From Streptomyces sp. CC53 (lineage in GTDB: Bacteria > Actinomycetota > Actinomycetes > Streptomycetales > Streptomycetaceae), in contig NZ_MKXB01000151.1 in the NCBI RefSeq assembly GCF_001865245.1, forward strand, positions 108,809 through 172,808: a stretch of 64,000 nucleotides of DNA, written 5' to 3'. Shown piece by piece: positions 1-8,945 of this stretch; position 1 is the first letter of the stretch; each line of letters starts with the position of its first letter. Position numbers and translations under genes: made by a program. The notes under the pieces are model-generated. The model was not told the origin of the DNA. It saw nothing but the letters and a program-made list of their open reading frames with translations, and ran no database searches.

Positions 1-80
1 CCTGTCCGCCCGTCCGCCCGTCCGCCTGTCCGCCCGTCCGCCCGTCCGCCCGTCCGCCGGTTCGCCGGTTCGCCGGTTCG
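1..80. repeat. 8-bp tandem repeat, ten units
   Basis: Ten consecutive 8-bp units fill the left edge: seven of the form CCYGTCCG followed by three CCGGTTCG. It may continue outside the window. It lies upstream of a small membrane-protein gene and has no coding signature of its own. This is read directly from the sequence. Confidence 0.85.
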
Positions 81-167
81 CCCGGACGGCCCCCACCGGT
101 CGCCGGGCGCATCCCGCCGCCGCAGGCTGGCTCGTACGCGTACGGCGAGAAGGGCGTGGAGCGGGCG

Positions 168-668
168 ATGAGTGAGCGCGGCGGACACGAGAGCGGTTCC
201 GGTCGGCAGGGGCCCGGCCCCGGAGGGGCGCATGACATGGCGCCCGGGCACGCCCACGCACACCACGAGGGCGGCCCGCCGGCCGCGTCGCCGCCCGCCG
301 GCACCGGATGGGCGTCCGCGGGCGTGCTGTTCGCCGGCGTGCTGCTGCTCGTGCAGGGCGTCCTCGGCATGCTCCAGGGCATCGTCGGCATCGCGGAGGA
401 CGACGTCTACGCCGTCATCGGCGACTACGTCTTCGAGTTCACCACCACCACGTGGGGCTGGACCCACCTGGTGCTGGGCGTGCTGCTGGCGGCCATCGGG
501 TGGGGGATCCTCGCCGGGGCGTCCTGGGCCCGGGTGGGCGGTGTGGCGGTCGCCGCCCTGGCCGTCGTGGCGAACTTCCTGTGGCTGCCGTACCAGCCCC
601 TGTGGGCCCTGGTGTCGATCGCGGTCGGGGTGCTCGTCATCTGGGCGCTGTGCGCCGCCGCCGACTGA
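168..668 (+). CDS. small four-helix membrane protein (DUF7144-like)
   Basis: A 166-residue protein. The first 45 residues are a hydrophilic His/Gly/Pro-rich stretch. About four hydrophobic segments follow, including the ones around GVLFAGVLLLVQGVLG and LVLGVLLAAIGWGILAG, and the protein ends shortly after the last. This architecture and the phrase TTTTWGWTHLVLG match a family of small Streptomyces membrane proteins annotated DUF7144. I chose ATG 168 over the upstream GTG 156 because GGAG lies 6 bases before it. Function is unknown. It points the same way as the flotillin operon, but a 250-bp gap with inverted repeats separates them, so it is probably a separate unit. Confidence 0.75.
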   Translation: MSERGGHESGSGRQGPGPGGAHDMAPGHAHAHHEGGPPAASPPAGTGWASAGVLFAGVLLLVQGVLGMLQGIVGIAEDDVYAVIGDYVFEFTTTTWGWTHLVLGVLLAAIGWGILAGASWARVGGVAVAALAVVANFLWLPYQPLWALVSIAVGVLVIWALCAAAD

Positions 669-716
669 TGACACATCAGTAGCGGGCGTCCGAGTCGGCA
701 TCAAGACGTCATAAAG

Positions 717-767
717 ATTGCCGGAATCCGGCAATGCGTGGGCCATGCATCCCTTGCCAAGATGCAT
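717..767. promoter_or_regulatory. two inverted repeats upstream of the flotillin operon
   Basis: The first is ATTGCCGG-AAT-CCGGCAAT at 717-735, a perfect 8-bp inverted repeat with a 3-base centre. The second is ATGCATC and GATGCAT (745-751 and 761-767), separated by 9 bases. An AT-richer stretch with ATAAAGAT sits just before the first repeat and could be a -10 region. Both lie about 150-200 bases before the start of the YqiJ-like gene. Regulator binding is inferred only from symmetry and position. Confidence 0.4.
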
Positions 768-920
768 CACAACGGAAACGGGGGTCACCGAGCCGGTGCC
801 GGGATGCGGCAGAACATGTCCGCTCCCGGCACCGGCGCGGTGTCCGGCTGCCCGCGTCCCCGGTTCATGGCGTCGCCCCGCCGTGTCCCGTACGTCGCCA
901 CGCTCGGAGGGAGCATCGGA

Positions 921-1520
921 ATGCGCGAGTTCACCACTGCCGCCACCGGGTTCCCGACGCTCCTCCTCACCGCCGCGCTCGTCGTCGTCGTGGCGTTCTG
1001 GCTGCTGGCGCTGGTCGGCGCCGCGGACCGCGACGCCTTCGACGGCGACCTGCCGCTCACCGCACTCGGCCTGGGCGGTGTGCCGGCCGCGGTGGCCGTG
1101 TCCGTGCTGGTCCTGACGAGCTGGCTGACGGGCGTCACCGGGACCCTGGCACTGCACCGGCTGACCGCCCCCGGGCTGTCCCGCACGCTGCTGTCCCTCG
1201 CGGTGCTCGCACTGGCGCTCCTGGCCGGCCACCAGTCGGCCCGGCTGCTCGTACGGCTGCGCAGACGGCTGCGCCCGCACCCCCAGGAGCCGGCCCGCCC
1301 CGACCTCGTGGGCCGGACCTGCACCATCCGCACCGGCCGGGTGGACGACGGGTTCGGCCGGGCCGAGGTCGCCGTGCGGGGCGCCGCCCCCGCCGTCGTC
1401 CGGGTACGGCAACTGGGCGGTGAGCCACCGCTCGGCCGCGGCAGCCGGGCCCTGCTCTACGCCTACGACGACAGCGGCGGGTTCTTCTGGGTCACCCCGC
1501 AGCCCCTCGCGGCCGCCTGA
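921..1520 (+). CDS. YqiJ/NfeD-like membrane protein with C-terminal OB-fold
   Basis: A 199-residue protein. The N-terminal half holds three hydrophobic segments (about residues 10-30, 45-70 and 82-105). A basic linker (RLRRRLRPHPQEPARP) follows, then a roughly 75-residue beta-rich domain beginning LVGRTCTIRTGRVDDGFGRAEV. That domain is typical of the OB-fold of NfeD/YqiJ proteins, which usually sit beside flotillins, as YqiJ-YqiK does in Escherichia coli. A flotillin gene begins 112 bases downstream here. ATG 921 was chosen over the longer reading from 738 because GGAGGGA precedes it by 8 bases and the upstream part is unlike a coding N-terminus. Its likely role is to partner or anchor the flotillin assembly in the membrane. 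The family call rests on fold-like pattern and context rather than a decisive motif. Confidence 0.75.
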   Translation: MREFTTAATGFPTLLLTAALVVVVAFWLLALVGAADRDAFDGDLPLTALGLGGVPAAVAVSVLVLTSWLTGVTGTLALHRLTAPGLSRTLLSLAVLALALLAGHQSARLLVRLRRRLRPHPQEPARPDLVGRTCTIRTGRVDDGFGRAEVAVRGAAPAVVRVRQLGGEPPLGRGSRALLYAYDDSGGFFWVTPQPLAAA

Positions 1521-1632
1521 ACCCGCAAACCTCCCGCACGACACCACCCACCGCGCCCCGGGCCCGCACGAGACGGTCCGCGGCCCAGCCCGCCGCGGAC
1601 GCGTGCCCGCGCCTCACCCGCAAGGAACTCCC

Positions 1633-3720
1633 ATGGACGCCTTCCCCTGGGGCATCGGCGTGCTCATCGCCGCTGTCCTGCTGATCACCGCCACGGTGCT
1701 CCTCGTCGTCACGAAGCTCTTCCGCAAGGTGGAGCAGGGCAAGGCGCTCATCGTGTCGAAGATGCGCAAGATCGACGTGACGTTCACCGGGCAGGTCGTC
1801 CTGCCGGTGCTGCACCGCGCCGAGGTCATGGACATCTCGGTGAAGACCATCGAGATAGCCCGCACCGGCCGCGACGGCCTGATCTGCCGGGACAACATCC
1901 GCGCCGACATCCGCATCTCGTTCTTCGTGCGGGTCAGCAAGACCGCCGAGGACGTCATCAGGGTCGCGCAGGCCATCGGCACGGCCCGGGCCAGCGACAA
2001 GGCCACGTTGCAGGAGCTGTTCAACGCCAAGTTCTCCGAGGCGCTGAAGACCGTCGGCAAGCAGATGGACTTCACCGACCTCTACACCAAGCGCGAGGAA
2101 CTGCGGTACCGGATCATCGAGGTCATCGGCGTCGACCTCAACGGCTACCACCTTGAGGACGCCGCGATCGACTACCTGGAGCAGACCCCGCTCAGCCAGC
2201 TCGACGCAAACAACATCCTGGACGCCCAGGGCATCCGCAAGATCACCGAGCTGACCGCCATCGAGCACATCCGCACCAACGAGACCCGCCAGCACGAGCA
2301 GAAGGAGATCACCCGCCAGAACGTCGACGCCCGCGAGGCCATCCTGGAGCTGGAGCGCCGCGAGGCGGACGCCGAGATCAAGCAGCGGCGGGAGATCGAG
2401 ACGGTGCGGGCCCGCGAGGAGGCGGAGACCGCGCGGGTCGTGGAGGAGGAGCGGCTGCGGGCGCAGAGCGCCTTCCTGCGCACCGAGGAGCAGCTCGGCG
2501 TCCAGCGGGAGAACCAGGCGCGCGAGGTGGCGGTCGCGGAGAAGAACCGCGAGCGGGTCATCGCGATCGAGGACGAGCGGATCGAGAAGGACCGCCAGCT
2601 GGAGGCCATCGCCCGGGAGCGGGAGACGATGCTGACCCGGATCGCCGCCGAGCGCGAGGTGGAGGCGGAGCGCCGCGACATCGCGGAGGTGATCCGCGAG
2701 CGGGTCGCCGTGGACCGCACGGTCGCCGAGCAGGAGGAGTCCATCAAGCGGCTGCGGGCCGTCGAGGAGGCCGAGCGGGAGCGCCAGGCCGTCGTCATCG
2801 CGGCCGAGGCGGAGGCACAGGAGCGGCTCGTCAAGGACATCAAGGCGGCGGAGGCCGCCGAGCAGGCGGCCGTGCACCGGGCCGCGGAGGAGCTGACCCT
2901 GGCGGAGGCCCGGCTGAAGGCCGCCGACCTGGACGCGCAGGCCAAGCTGCGGCTCGCCGAGGGCGTCAAGGCCGAGCAGGCCGCCGAGGGCCTGGCCGCC
3001 GTGCGGGTGCGGGACGCGGAGGCGGACGTCATCGGGAAGGCCGGCCGGGCGGAGGCCGAGGCCACCGAGGCCCGGCTCAAGGCGGAGGCCGAGGGCGCGC
3101 GGACCCTGGCCCTGGCGGAGGCGGAGGGCCGGCGGGCGCAGGCGCTCGCCGAGGCCGAGGCGGTCGCGGAGCGGCTGAAGGCGGAGGCCCGGGGCATCCA
3201 CGAGAAGGCCGCCGCGATGGCCGCCCTCGACGAGGCGTCGCGCGGGCACGAGGAGTACCGCCTGCGCCTGGAGGCGGAGAAGGACGTGCGGCTCGCGGGC
3301 CTCGACGCCCAGCGGCAGATCGCCGAGGCGCAGGCCACGGTGCTCGCGACCGGTCTGGAGAAGGCCGACATCAGCATCGTCGGCGGGGAGTCCGCGTTCT
3401 TCGACCGGATCGTCGGGGCGATGTCGCTCGGCAGGAGCGTGGACGGGTTCATGGACCAGTCGAAGACCGCGCAGGCACTGGCCGGGCCGTGGCTGGACGG
3501 GTCGGCGAGCTTCACCGAGGACCTGACGAAGGTGCTGGGCTCGCTGTCGACGGCCGACGTGCAGAACATGACCGTGTCGGCGCTGCTGATGAAGCTGATG
3601 GGACCTGCGGGCGGCGGGCAGGCCGGCCCCGAGCTGCGGAAGCTGCTCGACGCCGCCGAGCGGCTGGGGCTGTCCGAGACGCCGCTGACCGCACTGAACG
3701 GTACGCCCGCCGCCGCCTGA
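1633..3720 (+). CDS. flotillin family protein (YqiK-like, SPFH domain)
   Basis: A 695-residue flotillin. Residues 5-28 form one membrane anchor. An SPFH/band-7 domain covers about 30-200 (EQGKALIVSKMRKIDVTFTGQ, then the VKTIEIARTGRDGL region). A very long charged helical region rich in Glu, Ala and Arg spans about 215-590. A C-terminal domain of about 100 residues contains SIVGGESAFFDRIVGAMSLG. This is the canonical order for flotillins, which oligomerise at the membrane and organise lipid microdomains. The start ATG has AAGGA seven bases upstream. The gene follows a YqiJ/NfeD-like partner, and a giant ATPase follows after a hairpin. The coiled-coil part is longer than in many Gram-positive flotillins and resembles E. 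coli YqiK. Confidence 0.92.
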   Translation: MDAFPWGIGVLIAAVLLITATVLLVVTKLFRKVEQGKALIVSKMRKIDVTFTGQVVLPVLHRAEVMDISVKTIEIARTGRDGLICRDNIRADIRISFFVRVSKTAEDVIRVAQAIGTARASDKATLQELFNAKFSEALKTVGKQMDFTDLYTKREELRYRIIEVIGVDLNGYHLEDAAIDYLEQTPLSQLDANNILDAQGIRKITELTAIEHIRTNETRQHEQKEITRQNVDAREAILELERREADAEIKQRREIETVRAREEAETARVVEEERLRAQSAFLRTEEQLGVQRENQAREVAVAEKNRERVIAIEDERIEKDRQLEAIARERETMLTRIAAEREVEAERRDIAEVIRERVAVDRTVAEQEESIKRLRAVEEAERERQAVVIAAEAEAQERLVKDIKAAEAAEQAAVHRAAEELTLAEARLKAADLDAQAKLRLAEGVKAEQAAEGLAAVRVRDAEADVIGKAGRAEAEATEARLKAEAEGARTLALAEAEGRRAQALAEAEAVAERLKAEARGIHEKAAAMAALDEASRGHEEYRLRLEAEKDVRLAGLDAQRQIAEAQATVLATGLEKADISIVGGESAFFDRIVGAMSLGRSVDGFMDQSKTAQALAGPWLDGSASFTEDLTKVLGSLSTADVQNMTVSALLMKLMGPAGGGQAGPELRKLLDAAERLGLSETPLTALNGTPAAA

Positions 3721-3742
3721 CGGCGGATCACGCAGGCGTACG

Positions 3743-3782
3743 GGCCCGGAGCTGCCGTCACGGGGGGCAGCAGCTCCGGGCC
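3743..3782 (+). terminator. hairpin between flotillin and ATPase genes
   Basis: The arms GGCCCGGAGCTGC (3743-3755) and GCAGCTCCGGGCC (3770-3782) are perfectly complementary over 13 bp around a 14-base loop, and GTTT follows. It could terminate flotillin transcription or attenuate it so that less message reaches the ATPase gene at 3811. No separate promoter was evident, so partial read-through is my preferred reading. Confidence 0.6.
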
Positions 3783-3810
3783 GTTTCATCGATGAGGGGA
3801 ACCCGCGAGG

Positions 3811-6800
3811 ATGAGCACGCAGACCGGCACCGCCGCCCCGGGCGACGCACGCACCGCGCCCGGCACACGCACCGCAGCCGACGCACGTACCGCAGCCGCG
3901 GTGGGCGCCCCGGCCGGCACGCGTACCCCCTCCGACCCCGGCGACGGCCCCGGTGCCCCGGGCGGCCCGCGCGCCGGGATCGACGCCACCGCCTACGACG
4001 TGCTGCGCGGCCGCCTCGCCGCACAGGGGGCCGAGCTCGCGCGCCGGGCCGAGGAGCTCAACGCCCGGCGCGTGGCGGTCTTCGGGTCGGGTGAGCTGCG
4101 GCTCGCCGGGACGGAGCGGCTGCCCACCGCGGCCCCCGCGGTGGCACGGGACGTGGTCGCCGTCGGCGACGCCCTGCTGTTCGGCTACACCGGCCGCCCC
4201 GCCGCGCAGGAGGTCGAGGTCGGCGACGTCTTCTCGCTGCACGCCCGCGACGGACTGGCCGCTCTGCCGTACGACGCCCGGCCCGGACTGCTGGACGACC
4301 CCGCGTTCGTCCGGGAGTTCCAGGGGCTGCACCGCTACTACCGGGGCGCGCGGCTGCTGCGCCTGCGCGTCACGGACGGCAGGCTGCTCGCGGTCTTCCG
4401 GACCGGCGACACCGCCGCCGACATCCGCGTACTGCGCTGGCGGCTGCACGCCGACGGGGGCGTGGAGTTCCTCGACGCGCGGGGCGAACGCGACCACGTC
4501 CTGCCGGCCGCGCAGGACGTGGCGTGGACCGCGGCGACCCGCGAGGACCACAGGACCGTCGACGGCACGCCGTACGTACGGGTCCCCGGCGACGTGGAGC
4601 TGCTCGTCGGGACGACGGGCGGCACGCTCACGGTGCGGGCCGACGGCGCCGAGCCCTACACGGAGCCGGTCGCCGAGCCGCTCCAGTCGCTCGCGGACGC
4701 CGACATCGCCTACGCGCGCGTGGGCACCCTCGTCCTGCTCAAGGTGCGGCCGTACAAGGAGGACGCCGACCGGTACCTGGTGTGCCACGTCCCGAGCCGG
4801 GGGGTGGTCAGGCTCGACGGGATCGGCAGCGCCTGCCGCCGCCTGCCGGGCGACCAGGGCGTCGTCTTCCCCGGCGGCTACTGCCTGGCGACCGGCGCCC
4901 ACAAGGTCTTCGACCTCGACACGGACGGGCTGGAGTTCGAGCGGGCCGCCGCCTCCCCCAACGGCGAGGACGTGCTGTACGCCTTCCACGCGCGCGAAGG
5001 GGGCCGCACGCTGCTGCTGCCGTACAACCGGGTCCGCGCGTCCGTCGCCACACCGGTCACCGGGCGGGGGTACGCGCTGTTCGACGACGGCACCCTCCAC
5101 GTCCTGCGGTCCACGGCCGACGGCGACCACGCGCGCGTGCACCCGCTCCAGGTCTGGGACACCCCGTTCTTCTCCGACACCCACGCGGCCGCGCGGCCCG
5201 TCGGCGGCGGCCGGCTGGAGCAGATCGGCAACCCGGACCTTGTGCGGGGCGTGTCCGACTGCCTGAACCTCGCCACGACCGCCACCGCCGTGTCGTCGGG
5301 GCCCGCGACGGCCCAGGCGTACGAGGAGCTGCTCGCCGGCTGCGCGCGGGCCCTCGACGCCCACCACTGGCTGGACGACCCGGAGGTCGGCGGCGGCGTG
5401 CCGGAGCCGCTCGCGGGCGTGCGGGAGACCGCCGCGCAGGTGCTCGCGGAGCTCGCGACCGTACGGGACCTGAAGCGGCAGGCGGCGGAGGCACTGGAGG
5501 CCACCGCCGCCCGGGTCGCCACGCTGGTGCGGCGCACCCGCGGCGAGACCCCGCGCACGGCACCCGAGTGGGTGGAGCGGCTCACCGCACTGCGGCGCGC
5601 ACAGGGGAGGCTGACGACTCTGAAGGAGATGCGGTACGCCGACACGGACCGCATCGACTCCCTCGCCGCGGACGTGGAAGGCAACCTCGCGGCCTTCGGC
5701 GGGCGGGCGGTGGAGTTCCTGTCCCGGGACGACGCCTTCACGTCGTACGACGAGGAGGTGGAGCGGCTCACCGCCCAGGCGGAGGGCATCGCCACGGCAG
5801 CCGAGGCCGGGCCGCCGGCCGGGCGGATCGACGCGCAGGCCGACGGGCTGCGCGCGGTCACGGAGGTCGTGACCGGCCTCGACATCGGCGACGCGACGCT
5901 GCGGACCGCCATCCTGGAGCGGATCTCCGCCGTGCTGGGCGGGATCAACCGGGCCCGGGCGACCCTCGACGCGCGCCGCAGGGAGCTGGCGGCGGGTGAG
6001 TCGCGGGCCGAGTTCGCCGCGGAGACGGCACTGCTCGGACAGGCCGTCACGGGCGCGCTCGCGGCCGCGGACACCCCGGAGGCGTGCGACGAGCAGCTCG
6101 CCGCACTGCTGCTGCGGCTGGAGGGCCTTGAGGCCCGCTTCGGGGAGTCCGACGAGGCCCTCGCCTCGGTGGCCGCCAGACGCGACGAGGTGTACGAAGC
6201 GTTCGCGTCCCGGAAGCAGGCGCTCCAGGACGAGCGGGCGCGGCACGCGGAACGGCTCGCGTCGTCGGCGGGACGCGTCCTGGAGACGGTGGCGCGGCGC
6301 ATCACGTCGCTCGCCGACGCGGACGCGCTGCACACGTTCTTCGCGTCGGACCCGCTGGTGGCGAAGGTGCGCAGGTCCGCGCAGGAGCTGCGGGCGCTGG
6401 GCGAGACGGCGCGGGCGACGGAGCTGGAGGGCCGGATCACGGCCGCCCGGCAGGAGGCCGCGCGGGCGTTGCGGGACCGCGCGGACCTGTACGCGGACGG
6501 CGGGACGGCGATCCGGCTCGGCCGGCACCGGTTCCCGGTGAACACCCGGCCGCTGGACCTGACGCTGGTGCCGCACGGCGAGGACGCGCTGGCGTTCGCG
6601 GTGACCGGCACCGACTACCGGGCCCCGGTCGAGGACGAGGCGTTCGCCGCGACCCGCGCCTTCTGGGGGCAGAGCCTGCCGTCCGAGGACGCGGAGGTGT
6701 ACCGCGGCGAGTTCCTGGCGGTGCGGCTGCTCGCGGAGCACGGCCCGCAGGCCCTCGCGGACGCGGAGGACCTGCCCGCCCTCGTACGGGAGGCGGCCAG

Positions 6801-8784
6801 GGAGGCGTACGACGAGGGGTACGAACTCGGCGTGCACGACCGGGACGCGGCGCTCCTCCTGGCCGCGCTGCTGCCGCTGCACGCGGACGCGGGGCTGCTG
6901 CGGCACCCGGCACGCGCGCGTGCCGCGGCGCAGGAGTTCTGGGCGGGCGCGGACGAGGCGGCGCGCGCGGGGTGGGCGGTGCGGGCGCGATCGCTGGCAC
7001 GCGCGCGTGCCGCCTTCGGGGCGGCGCCGGGGCTGGACGCGCTGCGGGACGAGCTGGCCGCGGCGGCGGGGGACGAAGAGGTCGCCGCCTACCTGGTGGA
7101 GGAGCTGTCCACGGCGCCGGAGGGCTTCGTCACGGGCCGGGCGGCGCGCGCCCTGGTGGAGGGGTTCCGTGGCGCGGTGGACGCGGAGGCGTACGAGCGG
7201 GACCTCGCGGGGGTCGCGGACCCGGGGTCCAGGCGGCTGCTGGTCGAGTCGTGGCTGTCGGCGTACGCGGCGGCGACCGGCCGCCCGGCGGCCCCGGGGG
7301 ACCTCGCGGAGGCGGTCGCCCTGGAAACCTGCCGGGAGCTGCCGCGCTACGACCGCGACGCGGAGCTGACGGCGACCGTGCACGGCTTGCTGGGCTCACA
7401 TCCGCGGATCTCGGGGCGGTCCCTGACGGTGCGGCTGGACGAGCTGCTCGCGCGTGTGGGGCACTTCCGGCGGCACACCGCGCCCGCGTTCCGGGCGTAC
7501 CGCAGGCGGCGGTCGGCGCTGGTGGCGGCGGAGCGTGCACGGTTGGACCTGGACGCGTACCGGCCGCGCGCCCTGGCGTCGTTCGTGCGGGGCCGGCTGG
7601 TCGACGAGGTGTACCTGCCGCTGGTGGGTGACAGCCTCCACCAGCAGATGGGCCCGGGCAGCCACGGGCTGCTGCTGCTCCTGTCACCTCCGGGCTACGG
7701 CAAGACGACGCTGATGGAGTACGTCGCGGAGCGGCTCGGCATGCTGCTGGTGAAGGTGGACGGCCCGGCGCTGGGCCATGAGGTCACGTCGCTGGACCCG
7801 GCGGAGGCCCCGCACTCGGCGGCCCGCCGCGAGCTGGAGAAGATCCGCTTCGCGCTGGCCGCGGGCAGCAACGTGCTCCTGCACGTCGACGACGTGCAGC
7901 ACACCTCGCCGGAGCTGCTGCAGAAGTTCATCCCGCTGTGCGACGCGACCCGGACGCTGGAGGGGCACGACCTGCGCGGCAAGCGGTTCGCGGTGTGCAT
8001 GACCGCGAACCCGTACACGGAGTCGGGCAGCCGCTTCCGGATCCCGGACATGCTCGCCAACCGGGCGGACATGTGGAACCTGGGCGACGTCCTGACCGGC
8101 AAGGAGGACGCGTTCGCGCTGAGCTTCGTCGAGAACGCGCTCACCGCGAACCCGGTGCTGGCGCCGCTGGCCGGCCGCGACCCGGGCGACCTGGACGTGC
8201 TCGTGCGGCTGGCGGCCGATGATCCGGCGGCGCCGGGCCCGGACCGGCTGAGCCACCCCTACACGGCGTCCGAGCTGGCCGAGGTCCTCGCGGTCCTGCG
8301 GCACCTGCTGGCCGCACGGCGGACGGTGCTCGCGGTGAACGCCGCGTACATCGCGTCGGCGGCCCGGTCGGACGAGGCCCGTACCGAACCGCGGTTCCAG
8401 CTGCAGGGCTCGTACCGCGACATGAACAAGATCGCGGCGAGGATCTCACCGGTGATGAACGAGGCGGAGCTCGACGCCGTCGTCCACGACCACTACACGG
8501 CCGAGGCCCAGACGCTGACGTCCGGCGCCGAGGCGAACCTGCTGAAGCTGACGGAGCTGCGGGGCACGCTGACGCCGCAGCAGGCCGACCGCTGGGCGGC
8601 GCTGAAGGCCGCCCACACCCGGGCCCGGGCGTTGGGCGGCCCGGAGGAGGACCCGGTGGTGCGGGCGGTGGCGGCGCTCGGGCTGCTCGCCGACCGCGTC
8701 GCGGCGATCGAGGCGGCGATCACACGGGCGGCGGACCCGCGGGCGGCCCCGGCCGGCCCGCGCGGCCGGCACGCGTCCCGCTGA
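3811..8784 (+). CDS. giant AAA-type ATPase ('DNA repair ATPase' family)
   Basis: A 1657-residue protein. After a low-complexity Thr/Ala/Pro N-terminus (about 1-50), residues 55-500 are beta-rich and resemble a repeat or propeller region. Residues 520-880 are strongly helical and probably coiled coil. A large middle domain follows. The C-terminus carries an AAA-type NTPase core: a Walker A motif PPGYGKTT with Lys1298, a Walker B motif LLHVDD with Asp1360-Asp1361, and an Asn1400 sensor-like position in MTANPYTE. Streptomyces proteins of this layout are annotated 'DNA repair ATPase', a name I believe comes from similarity and not experiment. It sits directly after a flotillin, so a membrane-associated remodelling role is at least as plausible. 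The start is supported by GAGGGGA ten bases upstream. Confidence 0.85.
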   Translation: MSTQTGTAAPGDARTAPGTRTAADARTAAAVGAPAGTRTPSDPGDGPGAPGGPRAGIDATAYDVLRGRLAAQGAELARRAEELNARRVAVFGSGELRLAGTERLPTAAPAVARDVVAVGDALLFGYTGRPAAQEVEVGDVFSLHARDGLAALPYDARPGLLDDPAFVREFQGLHRYYRGARLLRLRVTDGRLLAVFRTGDTAADIRVLRWRLHADGGVEFLDARGERDHVLPAAQDVAWTAATREDHRTVDGTPYVRVPGDVELLVGTTGGTLTVRADGAEPYTEPVAEPLQSLADADIAYARVGTLVLLKVRPYKEDADRYLVCHVPSRGVVRLDGIGSACRRLPGDQGVVFPGGYCLATGAHKVFDLDTDGLEFERAAASPNGEDVLYAFHAREGGRTLLLPYNRVRASVATPVTGRGYALFDDGTLHVLRSTADGDHARVHPLQVWDTPFFSDTHAAARPVGGGRLEQIGNPDLVRGVSDCLNLATTATAVSSGPATAQAYEELLAGCARALDAHHWLDDPEVGGGVPEPLAGVRETAAQVLAELATVRDLKRQAAEALEATAARVATLVRRTRGETPRTAPEWVERLTALRRAQGRLTTLKEMRYADTDRIDSLAADVEGNLAAFGGRAVEFLSRDDAFTSYDEEVERLTAQAEGIATAAEAGPPAGRIDAQADGLRAVTEVVTGLDIGDATLRTAILERISAVLGGINRARATLDARRRELAAGESRAEFAAETALLGQAVTGALAAADTPEACDEQLAALLLRLEGLEARFGESDEALASVAARRDEVYEAFASRKQALQDERARHAERLASSAGRVLETVARRITSLADADALHTFFASDPLVAKVRRSAQELRALGETARATELEGRITAARQEAARALRDRADLYADGGTAIRLGRHRFPVNTRPLDLTLVPHGEDALAFAVTGTDYRAPVEDEAFAATRAFWGQSLPSEDAEVYRGEFLAVRLLAEHGPQALADAEDLPALVREAAREAYDEGYELGVHDRDAALLLAALLPLHADAGLLRHPARARAAAQEFWAGADEAARAGWAVRARSLARARAAFGAAPGLDALRDELAAAAGDEEVAAYLVEELSTAPEGFVTGRAARALVEGFRGAVDAEAYERDLAGVADPGSRRLLVESWLSAYAAATGRPAAPGDLAEAVALETCRELPRYDRDAELTATVHGLLGSHPRISGRSLTVRLDELLARVGHFRRHTAPAFRAYRRRRSALVAAERARLDLDAYRPRALASFVRGRLVDEVYLPLVGDSLHQQMGPGSHGLLLLLSPPGYGKTTLMEYVAERLGMLLVKVDGPALGHEVTSLDPAEAPHSAARRELEKIRFALAAGSNVLLHVDDVQHTSPELLQKFIPLCDATRTLEGHDLRGKRFAVCMTANPYTESGSRFRIPDMLANRADMWNLGDVLTGKEDAFALSFVENALTANPVLAPLAGRDPGDLDVLVRLAADDPAAPGPDRLSHPYTASELAEVLAVLRHLLAARRTVLAVNAAYIASAARSDEARTEPRFQLQGSYRDMNKIAARISPVMNEAELDAVVHDHYTAEAQTLTSGAEANLLKLTELRGTLTPQQADRWAALKAAHTRARALGGPEEDPVVRAVAALGLLADRVAAIEAAITRAADPRAAPAGPRGRHASR

Positions 8785-8824
8785 GCTGCCGGGCGGGAGC
8801 CGTCCGCCGAGCGGGGCCGAGCCC

Positions 8825-8887
8825 CGGGTCGGGGTCGGGGTCGGGGTCCAGGTCCGAGCCGCCGGGTCGGGGTCCGGGTCCGGGTCA
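8825..8887. repeat. GGGGTC-type hexamer tandem array
   Basis: This short array of GGGTCG/GGGTCC-like hexamers is partly interrupted in the middle. It lies between the ATPase stop and the S9 peptidase start. It is low-complexity and has no visible coding role. Confidence 0.7.
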
Positions 8888-8895
8888 GGCCGGAG

Positions 8896-8904
8896 TTATC
8901 CACA
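8896..8904 (+). other. isolated DnaA-box match (TTATCCACA)
   Basis: TTATCCACA is an exact match to the E. coli R1-type DnaA box. It stands alone, 42 bases before the S9 peptidase start, with no second box nearby, so it is not an origin. It could be a chance match or a DnaA-responsive promoter site. Confidence 0.3.
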
Positions 8905-8945
8905 GGCTCGGCGGGATGTCGGTCGCCCGGAGCATCATGGACGGC

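Noticed and set aside
1492-7383. Very long minus-strand open frame of 1963 codons
   Set aside because: It is antisense to the flotillin and ATPase genes and arises from GC-rich third positions. It has no domain pattern and repeats low-complexity Arg/Gly/Leu text.
8896-8904. Origin of replication
   Set aside because: Only one DnaA box is present and no dnaA or dnaN gene is nearby.
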